A stretch of 64,000 bases of DNA. Source: Prostheceraeus crozeri. Taxonomy: Eukaryota; Platyhelminthes; Polycladida; Euryleptidae. The stretch spans positions 114,274 to 178,273 of the forward strand of contig CAJQUW010011528.1 of assembly GCA_907163375.1 (NCBI GenBank), read 5' to 3'. Below are positions 53,227 to 62,748 of the stretch, piece after piece. Below the pieces are notes generated by a model. It did not search any database. It worked only from the letters and a program-made list of their open reading frames with translations, and was not told where the DNA came from. Every line of letters starts with the position of its first letter. Position 1 is the first letter of the stretch. Both the position numbers and the translations under genes were made by a program.

Positions 53227-54027
53227 TCTTCGAGAGAATTATCATCAGTAGATTTTGACAAAATTAATTATCATTTAGAAAATCTAACAGAGATTTTGGG
53301 TTCATCAAAATTTAGTACGACGTTAAGAATTATAACAACTACTTCATCACACACACGTAATTTAGAACCCATTCTACATTTGGAACAAAATAAAAATTAT
53401 CAAATTGCATTGACTAGTTTTTCCACATTTAACACTATTCAAAACGTTATCAAAGATGTGAATGATCAATTTAGATATTCTACTGATAAAGGCAAAACAT
53501 GGAAAATACAAACTTTTCTTCCTGGTTCTTACGAAGTTGAATCAATATCAAATGAAATTAAGAGAAATTTAGGTATACCATTTAAAGATAAGAAACAATT
53601 ACATTTTGCAGTTGAACCGGCAGTCAATAAATTTTCTCTTACTTTAGACGAAAATCATCAAGTTTATTTTAATCATGATAGATCATTGTCAAAGCTATTA
53701 GGATTTAATAAACAAACCTATAGTCAAGGTTATCATTTAGGTGAGAAGATTCCAAAAATAACTGAAATAAATTCAATTGTTGTACATTGTGTCATTATTG
53801 AAGGAGGATATATAAATGGTGAATTATCAAATCTAATATTCAGTTTTCCAGCTTTTACTGTACCCATTGGTTATAGACTAAATGTAATTCCACAAACATT
53901 AATATATTTCCCTATTACAAGAAAAACTATTAACAACATTAACATTAGAATCACTGATGAAAAAGGACAAGAAATAAATTTTGGAGGTGAAGAGATTATG
54001 ATAGATTTTTTGGTTCGGGAGGTATAA
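53224..54027 (+). CDS. Penton-like minor capsid protein, intact
   Basis: 267 residues starting MSSRELSSVDFDKINYHLE, five residues longer at the N-terminus than the Pol-1 and Pol-2 copies. The strand motifs YQIALTSFSTFNTI, LPGSYEVES, LSKLLGFNKQTYSQGYHL, INSIVVHCVIIEGGYING and FGGEEIMIDFLV are all present. With the Pol-1 copy, this is one of two intact penton-like genes in the window. Its stop codon lies in the first of three tandem GGGAGGTATAAACTCCC hairpins. The ATPase follows 120 bp downstream. Confidence 0.78.
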   Translation: MSSRELSSVDFDKINYHLENLTEILGSSKFSTTLRIITTTSSHTRNLEPILHLEQNKNYQIALTSFSTFNTIQNVIKDVNDQFRYSTDKGKTWKIQTFLPGSYEVESISNEIKRNLGIPFKDKKQLHFAVEPAVNKFSLTLDENHQVYFNHDRSLSKLLGFNKQTYSQGYHLGEKIPKITEINSIVVHCVIIEGGYINGELSNLIFSFPAFTVPIGYRLNVIPQTLIYFPITRKTINNINIRITDEKGQEINFGGEEIMIDFLVREV

Positions 54028-54085
54028 ACTCCCGTTCGGGAGGTATAAACTCCCGTTCGAGAGGTATAAACTCCCACGCGAAGCT
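54016..54085. repeat. Triple GGGAGGTATAAACTCCC hairpin
   Basis: Three tandem units of CGGGAGGTATAAACTCCCGT (the third with one change) are followed by the GCGAAGC segment. Pol-1 and Pol-2 have one unit each at the same place, so this is a local expansion. Confidence 0.9.
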
Positions 54086-54149
54086 AGAGAAGTTTAATTT
54101 TCTTCTTCTTTAAAAATAAAAATAAATTTTTTTAATTAAAAAATGAGTG

Positions 54150-54914
54150 ATGAGTGAAGTACTACCATTAAATAAAAAAACTTAAATTTAATCATCATCC
54201 AAATTTATCTAATAAAGTTTTGTCAGTTATTTGCGGAAGATCAGGTTGTGGTAAAACGTATCTATTGTTTAAAATTTTAACGACTCCAATTTTTTTGGAT
54301 TATAACAATCTTATAATTTATACAACAACAGCAGAACAACCCGTCTATCAATTTTTAAAATATGGATTTGAAAATAATCTTAAAAAACAGCAATTGCTTC
54401 ATTATTCAAAGAATATGAAAAATCTCAAGATGAAGAAGAAATAAGTTCGTGGTGTGAAGAAGCAGCAAAAAATAATCAGTTAGTTGAATCCAATAAAAAT
54501 AACCATATAAAGATACAATTAATAGATGATAGTGGTAATATGCAAGATCCTAGTAAACTAGATAAAACAATGAAACATTGTGTATTTTTCGATGATTGTG
54601 TTAATGATAAAAATCAGTCAGTTCAGAGAAATTATTTCACAAGAGGTAGACATAATTACTGCAGTGTTTTTTATTTAACACAAAGTATGTATTCATTAGA
54701 TGGAAGTGTTATTAGAAAGAATGCAAATATATTTATACTATTTGAAATAAATGCAAGAAACTTAAGTGATTTGTTAAGAGATTTATGCGTAAGAAATAAA
54801 GATGAATTTAAACAATCGTGTAACAATGCTTGGTCAAAAGATTATGGATTTATCACAATTAATATTGATAAAAAAATTCATGATAGAGTTATAGAAGATT
54901 TGTTAACTGAGTAA
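54150..54914 (+). pseudogene. Packaging ATPase, frameshifted
   Basis: The same ATPase as 25242-26009. A 7-bp duplication of ATGAGTG makes two starts; the first (54143) stops after four codons. Indels in A-runs near 54175 and 54388 break the frame around Walker A (GRSGCGKT) and before Walker B (HCVFFDDC). From 54540 the C-terminal half is open to 54914 and ends VIEDLLTE. The convergent polymerase gene ends 115 bp away, separated by TCTAGACTAATTTAAATAAT-type repeats. Confidence 0.85.
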
Positions 54915-54939
54915 TAAAAAATTTTTATACCGAGTAATA

Positions 54940-55040
54940 AATAATAAAATTTTTATTCTAGACTAATTTAAATAATAAAAAATTCTTTTCTAGACTGATT
55001 TAAATAATAAAATTTTTTTCTAGACGGATTTAAATAATAA
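54940..55040. repeat. TCTAGAC(T/G)(A/G)ATTTAAATAATAAAA repeats
   Basis: Three units lie between the convergent ATPase and polymerase 3' ends. No gene is present. This is a likely 3' end region for both. Confidence 0.75.
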
Positions 55041-57547
55041 TAAATAAACTTTCAAAAGGTTCAGTAGTTATTCCATCAGGTAAAATTTTTCTTTTATCAT
55101 CAAATGGATCTAATGCTAATTTATGTTCCTCTCTTAAATACATTTTATGTTTCTTTGAATTAAGTCTATAATTACATGCTGTTTTTATTTCATTATTAAA
55201 TAATACATTTTTATAATCTTGAAATGTTATTTGATTAGCCACTGATGCCTTTGAAATTCCTTTTAATGTTTTATGTGTTTTAATATTATTAGTTGTGTTA
55301 TAACAGTAACATTTAGATTTTAAAAATATAGCTTCTGTTATGAAATCTTCATTTCCTTCTAGTTCATCTTTTACTTTACATAAATCAGAAGGATGAATGA
55401 TATCTTTTATTTTATTAATTTCTTCATCAAGTGAGGAATTATACGGTATTGTTAATTCTAAGAAAACAGAATCGGTGTCTGTAAAGTGTAATTTATAGTT
55501 TTTGCCATAAGCAGGTGCTAAATAATCATATATAAATCTATACATAAATAGTTTAGCTAATTCTAATATAGTGAATCCAATAAAATTAAACTTATCATGT
55601 TTTACGCTAATTCGACGTAAGTGTACAGCACATAGTTCATCACTAAATCTAGTAGTTTTTTTATATGTAGGTTTCCTTGTTAAATTTTGAAATCTATCTT
55701 TATCATAAACTATTTCAATATTTTGTCTATTACGCACATTTTCTAAAGTCTTACCATAAAATGCATTATTCATTAATTTGAAGAACACGTTTCCAAAATC
55801 ATCTTTATTTCTTTTAGCTATTTTACGTTTTTCAATATTGAACTCTATATAATTTTTTAACCATTTAGATTTTTGATAAAATAGTTTTCGATGTATTTTG
55901 GTGAGAATCATTCCATGTTCTAAATACCAATCTAGCATTCTTCCTTCAACAACATACTTTCCTTTATTACCTTGTGTTAACATAAGTTTTTTTGTTGGTC
56001 TGTATTTCTTAGGAATTATAGACTTTTGATAATCTGAAAAATCTTCTATATTGGGAATTTTGTTTTCGGGACAGAAAGGAAAATGTTTTGTTTTATCTTT
56101 TATTTCATCAGGGTATACTAAATCAACTTCATATATATAACCATGATTATAATTTCCATCATATGTTTTTTGATAATCAAGAATATTACACCATTCCATC
56201 TCACCTGTTGGTAATTCTTGTATCATGCAAGAAGAATATAAGCTATTAAAATCATAATATAACAAATAGTTTTCTCTCATGATTTCATCAACTGCTGCTT
56301 GACTCTCTTCATTTGATATAAGTCCTTCTATATTTTGATTAAACAATTTTATAAACGGATCGCTTTCTTCTGGAGATAAAGGTTTCATTATTCCATAATC
56401 ATCAGGATTTACTTTTTTATTGTAACACTGTACATAACGATTACCTAAAACTTATGAAACTCCACCTCTAATTCTAGATTCAAAAAATAATAATTTATCA
56501 TATGTATTTTCCTTATAATGTTTAAGTTTAACATTTGTATGCTTTAATCCTGCTAACCATGTTAAACCTGGTGTAGAATAACAATAACATGGATCTATTC
56601 CGTAATATTCTAAACACATATCACGAAATTTTTCGAAAAGATCAGCTAGTATTAATACATCTATCTGAAGACATTTCATTGTATAATCATACATTGTTTT
56701 ACAATTTAACTCTCTCCAATTTTTTTCAGCTTCTGCATAGTCTTCTTCAGATAATTGTGATTGTTTTAATGTTGATTTAAATTTATTTATTGGAGGAAGT
56801 TGTTTTTCTTCCATAATTTTATTCACAGAATTAAAATCTCCAGTTAAACCAGTCTTCGACTGTGAACCACAGGTTAAATATTCATACGGAAATATTCCTT
56901 TCAAAGGTTTTAAATTATATTTATTTAATATTTTACATTGTTCAGATTTCAAAGTTTTTCCCATAACATCTAATGAATAAGGAGTAAAAAATCTAAATGC
57001 ATCTAAAATTCTAATATAACCTAATTGCATTGAAAAATATTCTTCTTCTGTTTTACATAGTACATTTATTTGTTGTTGTTGTAATTTTTCAGATGAAAAT
57101 AAATCTCTTTCATTACAAGATGGAAATCATATTTAGAACCATTATAGAAATATAGAGGAACAAAGTTATATTTAAATTTATTAGCATTAAGATTACAAGA
57201 ATTATGTAATGCACCTCTATATAATCCATTTAGATGATCATGATCTTTTACTTTGTCAAGATATCTACCTTTGCCATTTTTATAATTTTTTGTGAAACCT
57301 TTTCCACAGTAAAAACATTTTATTTCATTAACAAAATTATTTTTTTCTTCATCCGTTAATGGAAGCATTGGTATATTTGTTTCAAGCAATTGTGAAAAAC
57401 GTCCTTGTAATTCTTCTACTTTCTTTGTAAACATTTCTGAACTATCTTCACCATAGTATTGATAATATTCTGATTTAAATAATTCAGGATAATTTGAATG
57501 AATGTACTTTTTTCATATTTATCATTTTCAGAATTATCATTTTCATA

Positions 57548-57590
57548 ATCGGGCGAAGCCTTGGAAGACAACTCCGATGTCCCGTGCTTT
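57548..57590. repeat. GC-rich palindromes inside the Pol-3 polymerase gene
   Basis: GGGCGAAGCC and GACAACTCCGATGTC words encode GTSELSSKASPD between the start of the exonuclease domain and the zinc domain. They resemble the paired palindromes at 26958-27003, including the GGACATC...GATGTCC-type half. Confidence 0.7.
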
Positions 57591-59204
57591 TGTGTCATAT
57601 TAACATTATATGCTTCGAAATCACAATAAATAGTAAAGGGTACTTTATTTTTCAAATAATGTCTATTATAAATTAAATAATCATCTTTAGGAAAAGTATT
57701 TTCAACTGCTTCTTTTTTGTTGACAATTCTCCAAATGTCTATTCATTTCTTCTTTAGTTCTAAAGCTCGTCATACATTGGAGACAGGGAAAATTAGGATT
57801 ATCTGAAGTTTTTGTAAATATAGAAACATCTTTACACAATATAAAATGACCCTGATAATATAATATATTCGCTTGTGCTGGTTGTTTTGTCTGTTCTAAT
57901 TTTTCAAATTTATCTTTATATATTTCATGTGTTTCATCAATTTCTTTTGTAAGATTAAATGTGTTTCGATGAAAATTTTGATTTAATATTTGTAACTGAT
58001 AACTATATTCTTTGTCATATTGTTCTTTATATTGTTGTTGACATTTTTTTAAACATTCATTTAATTCTATATTTTCTTCATTATTTAATTCTTTATTGTC
58101 TTTATTTAATTCTTGAATCGTTTCTATCTTATTTTGATATTTATGGCCATATTCTTGTACTAATATTTTTGTTTGTTCCTGATAATCTGTTTTACATTTT
58201 TCCAAAATTTCATTTAAAGTTTGTAATTTTTGTTGATATTCTAAAGATAAAGATAAGTAATCGGAATCATAATCATAATTATAATTACGTCCTTTATAAT
58301 TATTATGATTAATCATTATTGGTTATAATGTTTTTATAATTTCAAATTTTTCAGTACATATTATATTTCCTTGGTAAAAAATATTATGATGCATGTAATT
58401 TCCTCTATCATTATATACTATTTCTGATTGACATAAATTTTTATTATTCAAATAAAATTTTTTTGAATCTGAGTAAAGTGAAGTAATTTTACCAATAGAA
58501 ACATAATTCACATTTAATTCAAAAAATTTACTTCTATTAAATTTTTATTCTTTTTATGAAACTTTATTAACCTATTATAATCATATGGAAATTCATCTAA
58601 ACCATCCGAAAGATCAAATTCCTTTATATATTCTTCTTTATTATAATGACTTAGTCTTTCTTTATGATATTCTGCAGGATGTAAATGTGCTATAATACTC
58701 CACAGAAAACAATAATCATCTTCATTTTTTATGTTGATTATTTGTGGTGAACTGAAAGGTAAAGGAACATAACTACCACCAGTATTATTTTTATATTTAT
58801 CAATTACTATTTTCTTAGATAGTATTTTAACAAATCTCCAACCAGAATCACGTAACTGGGCTTCAATTACACAATTTTCTAATTTAAGTATCATCGATTC
58901 AAATATGAGTTGTATATCATTTACATTATGAATTTCTTGTGAATTTGCAAAATGCCCTTGTATTATTTCTTCAGGAATTCCATCAGGTCCATTTTTTGTA
59001 TAAAGTACTTCTACATTCATATAACATTTGAAAGATTTCTTAAATATTTTGAAAAAGTTTGTTAATACATTATAAAAAGTTTCATCGGTCTCATTATGTT
59101 CAACAGACTGATTAAATAAATATTTTATATCTGTTACGGCTTCATCAAATTCATCTATTTCGTTAAATTCATCAGTATCGCTAAATAAATATCTTCCATC
59201 TGGT

Positions 59205-59240
59205 AGGGGCCAAGCCCTAGAACCTTCGGTTTGTATGGTC
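59205..59240. repeat. GC-rich palindrome in the polymerase N-terminus
   Basis: It encodes TEGSRAWPLPDGR in an acidic Asp/Glu linker. The core GGGGCCAAGCCCTAGAACCT is closely related to the insertion in the Pol-2 clamp-like gene, which encodes TEGSRALPD. Confidence 0.75.
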
Positions 59241-59589
59241 TCATCTTCACTATTAAAAACTTTTTTATATTCCGAATGTGAATAATCATCAAACATTTTT
59301 TTAACTTTTATATCAGTAGGTAATGTTTCTAGATAGTTTTTATAACTATTTAATTTTAATATATTTCCTTCATCAACTCGATCTACGTTTTGTAAATGCA
59401 ATTTACTATTTAAATGAGATTGATAACTTCTTTTTGTTTGCAACTGTTTTTTACATAAGACACAATAAAACTTGGTATTTTCCATTTTTTTTATTTTTTA
59501 AAGAAAAAAATTGTGTTTTAATTTTAGATATAAACATTCTAATATCAAGGACTTGAGTGTTATTTTCTATTATTATATATTTCACGTTC

Positions 59590-61001
59590 TTTAGTTATTT
59601 TATTTTCTTTATCATATTAAGTTTTATCATATAACGTTTTATCAAAAGATAATTTAAATTTTTTTTCACTAACTATTGATTCTTCATCATCATCATCAAT
59701 TGATTCTTCATCTCATCATAAATTGATTCTTCAACATCATAAATTACACTTTTTGGTATAGGATGCCATTCCCTGATAGGATACCATTCTCGTATTGGAA
59801 TATCTAACTCTAAATTACATTTTTTATCTGATAATAATATAATAGAGAAAAATATTGGTCTTTGATCTCTTTTGGAAAATTTAATAACACCACCATAATC
59901 TGAATCACTTTTAGTTTCTATTAAAGATGATAAAATTTTTAATTGATTAGATGTAAATCCTAATTTAAATTTTGTAGACCCGACACATAGTTGTCTAACA
60001 GTATCTTCAACTATACCATCATTATTATTTTCAATTGTAAGAAAATGAAATTTAGATAAATTTTGATTATATGTAGTATTAATATCATGTACATCAGTAT
60101 GAGATATAAATTTTTCTTCACTTAAATTTCTATAATTACTAATATTTTTATAATCTTTTTTACCATTTACACCATTTTCAGATGTGTCAAAATCATCATC
60201 TATATTATCATCATCTATATTATTATCATTATTATTATCATAAGATTCTTTAAAATTATTATTATAAGATTCTTTAAAATTATTATGATTATGATTATGG
60301 TCATTGTTAATAGTATAAGGTGTTGTCCACATATAAATTTTCTCTTGTTGAGCTAAACCATTTATATAAGATTTTAACAAATTAATATTTAAATTTGAAT
60401 ATAATCCTATATAAGTATCATCATCATATCTTTGGGGCATTTCTAATGTTTCTTGTTTATAAATTGTGTCTCTATAATAAACTTGACATAATAATTCTTC
60501 GTTATGTTTTTTACTCTCTATATGAATATTATATTGGTTTTGTTCATCAACAAATAATCTAATTTTTTCTTTCGAAAAACATTTTAATTTTTTAAATAAT
60601 TCTTTAATATTGATATAATTAATAATTTTAGTTTTTATCCAATCAGTATTACTAATTGGTAATACTGCTCTAATAAAACCATAAACGTTATTCTGACCAG
60701 TAATAACCATATTTTCTTTATTTAATTCTACATAAGCCACATCATTATATTTACTAACAATATCCATAAATTTAATAAATGGATCACCTGGAAAAATACA
60801 ATAATTTGTTTCTATAGAACGTAAACTTTTAGTCTGTTCTCTAAATATTTCGGCTTGTAATTCAAATAAAATATTAACATCTACACATCGATTATTATTA
60901 TTATTATCAAAACATTTATTTTCAAATCCTGTTGATCTCGTCGAATAAGAAGAACAGGATGATGCGGTCGAATATAATTTTTTTAAATTTGCTTTATCCA
61001 T
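59590..61001 (-). pseudogene. Possible sliding-clamp-like protein, frameshifted C-terminus
   Basis: A 442-residue frame from MDKANLKKLYSTASS (61001) is open to 59673, where an indel in the Asp/Glu-coding repeat near 59712 replaces the basic tail seen in Pol-2. The conserved clamp-like segments are intact: PFIKFMDIVSKYNDVAYVEL, GFIRAVLPIS, LNINLLKSYINGLAQQEKIY, KFKLGFTSNQLKILSSLIE and FFSIILLSDKKCNLELDI. The linker has NNFKESY repeats instead of the palindrome of Pol-2. It lies directly upstream of the polymerase on the same strand, supporting a replication role, but the clamp assignment is a hypothesis. Confidence 0.45.
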
Positions 61002-61112
61002 TTTTTTTAATTTTTATTAGAAAAAATTTTATTTTCTTATTTTTATTAGAAAAAAAATTTATTTTTATTAGAAAAAATTTTATTTTTTTTCTCATTATAT
61101 AAAAAATTTCAT

Positions 61113-61132
61113 TTTTTTATTGTTAAAAAATG
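61113..61132 (+). promoter_or_regulatory. A/T start-proximal motif of the fibre-like gene
   Basis: TTTTTTATTGTTAAAAAATG. The Pol-2 orthologue has TTTTTTTATTGATAAAAAAT before its ATG. Conservation in a divergent gene pair supports function. Confidence 0.45.
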
Positions 61133-62021
61133 ATGCTACCAAATTTTGGTGGAGGTGCATATATCCCGAATAATCGTGAATTGGAAATAGAAATAGAAAA
61201 TTATATCATGAAAACTGGAGACGTTTTATCTGGTACATTGCATCTTTCTATTCTTCCGCAACAAAATACAGAGTTGACAAATAAACAATATGTTGATACA
61301 CAAATCAATGGCTTAAAAAAAATATATAAACGATGTTTTGGTTCCACTGATGAATGAATTAAAGTTGCTTAAAGTTAATCACAAATCATTAAACGAAAAA
61401 TTATTAAAACTTGATAAAAAGGATAGAGAGCTAGAAGCAGATATAGCAAAACTTTTTAAAAAGATTTCTGAACAATCAATAATTCTAATATTACTTTATA
61501 TAAAGTTAAAATGTGCAGTCATTAAAAATAAACATCAGATACAACTATTGAAAGAACAATTAGAAGATGAAATAGAAAAACTACCTGAAAGAATTTAAAA
61601 AAAAATTAAAGCAGTTACAAACTACATTCCAAAAAAGTGTCGATGAATTGAGTTCTAAAATTACTCAACAAATGAAAAAGATGAATAGAATAATAAATGA
61701 AGTAAACTCACTTAGTCAAAAAGTTGATAAAATGAAAACTCTTAAAATCAATTTAGAGAATGAATTAAAGAAAAATTTACAAGAAAACTCTAAAGAAAAT
61801 AAAGAACAGTTAGATGCTGTTAAAAGACAATTAGATGTTCTTAAAATTAAATTGAATGCTCTTAAAACGGCGTTGAAGATGAATCAGGAGAAAATGCAAA
61901 TTAATAGAAAAGAAATTAAAGTACATCATATCACGCGCTACTTGACGCAATAGATAAAGTGCAACAGACAATTAATAAAGTTATCTCGAAGTTGTTGTCC
62001 ATTCACAAACGTAAATCTTGA
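61130..62021 (+). pseudogene. Coiled-coil fibre-like protein, two frameshifts
   Basis: An orthologue of 18346-19233. The head MMLPNFGGGAYIPNNRELE and TGDVLSGTLHLSILPQQNTE/LTNKQYVDTQI are followed by Lys/Glu/Leu-rich helix. A-run indels near 61315 and 61598 break the frame. The Pol-2 nonsense codon is a CAA (Gln) here. A GC-rich palindrome follows the stop (62022-62055) and is absent from Pol-2 at that place. The function is inferred as a virion fibre. Confidence 0.5.
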
Positions 62022-62056
62022 TCGGAGCGAAGCGCCTCGAGGCTTTAGCCAATCAT
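62022..62056. repeat. GC-rich palindrome after the fibre-like gene
   Basis: GATCGGAGCGAAGCGCCTCG and GAGGCTTTAGCC form imperfect stems. In Pol-2 the flanking words (CGTAAATCTTAA and ACGTAGATATTTTTCC) are nearly contiguous, so this is a filled/empty pair. Confidence 0.75.
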
Positions 62057-62111
62057 AAACGTAAATATTAACGTAAATATTTTTCCAAAAAGTCAAATTT
62101 AATCCTAAAAA

Positions 62112-62467
62112 ATGCCTATAATTTATAAACACAATCTTAAACATTTTGCTTCAAATCAAACAATTGCTCATGAATCACGTATGAATCCTGTTTATCATTA
62201 TGATAATAGAGAAACAGTTCACACGGAGGGAGCTGGTATATTTTCTGGTTTTGGAAGTATCGTTAACTTAAAAATAATAAAGATTTGATTACATCTGCTG
62301 CAAAAGGAGCAGCTGCTATAGGTAGTACAGCTAGTGCAATATCAAATGCTGTTAAGTCTCAAAACGAATTAAAACAACTAGAAGCTATTCGTAAACTTAG
62401 GAATGATTCTGAAGAACTAAAAAATTTAAAAAAACTTTCAGAGGAAACAAAAAACAAAATTGCTTGA
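62112..62467 (+). pseudogene. Small virion-like protein, 4-bp deletion
   Basis: An orthologue of 17730-18303, starting MPIIYKHNLKHFASNQ. A deletion of four bases near 62270 breaks the frame ahead of the Ala/Gly-rich segment AAKGAAAIGSTASAISNAVK. The rest is open from 62285 to a stop at 62467. It lacks the palindrome-encoded insert of Pol-2 in the N-terminal half, but a palindrome (GCGGAGCTCCGTC, 62469-62485) follows the stop. Confidence 0.5.
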
Positions 62468-62574
62468 AGAGCGGAGCTCCGTCTGATAGTAAATACAAGA
62501 AGAAATCAGGCGTAGCCATAAAACGTTCAATTGAAGAAATAAGAGGTAATGGTCTAGCAAAATTCTAAAATTAT

Positions 62575-62712
62575 AATTTAGTACAATTATTTTAGTAAAA
62601 TTATTTTAGTAAAATTATTTTAGTAAAATTTTTTTAGCAAAATTTTTTTAGTAAAATTTCTTTAGTAAATTTTTTTTAGTAAAATTTTTTTAGTAAAATT
62701 TTTTCTGTGTGT
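62575..62712. repeat. AAAATT(A/T)TTTTAGT simple repeats upstream of the capsid gene
   Basis: About ten imperfect units precede the conserved block TTTCTGTGTGTGAGAAAAAA, which is also present upstream of the Pol-2 capsid gene (17590-17610, inverse). The repeat number differs between the elements. Confidence 0.8.
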
Positions 62713-62748
62713 GAGAAAAAACAAAAAGTCAAATTATTTTTTATAAAA

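Larger units (their letters stand above)
55030..59485 (-). pseudogene. polB: Type B DNA polymerase with EndoVII-like domain, multiply broken
   Basis: About 1480 codons in seven frames. The N-terminal C2H2 finger (FYCVLCKKQLQTKRSYQSHL) leads to CFLWSIIAHLHPAEYHKERL and a second finger (FPCLQCMTSFRTKEEMNRHL). The exonuclease has YCDFEAYNV and, after a Cys/His endonuclease VII-like insert (CFYCGKGFTKN, DHDHLNGLYRGALHNSCN), YNGSKYDFHL. The polymerase has motif A YYDFNSLYSSCM, motif B FKLMNNAFYGKTL and motif C FTDTDSVFLEL. It differs from the Pol-2 polymerase in domains and orientation. Palindromes lie in frame at 57548-57590 and 59205-59240. Frame breaks near 56390-56450, 57060, 57420, 57660-57700, 58320 and 58512 make it inactive as read; several lie in homopolymers. 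Confidence 0.88.

Noticed and set aside
57702-59485. Two or three separate zinc-finger genes upstream of the Pol-3 polymerase.
   Set aside because: The finger, CFLWSIIAHLHP and second finger segments are in the order of a normal N-terminus of this polymerase class. They are fragments of one frameshifted gene.
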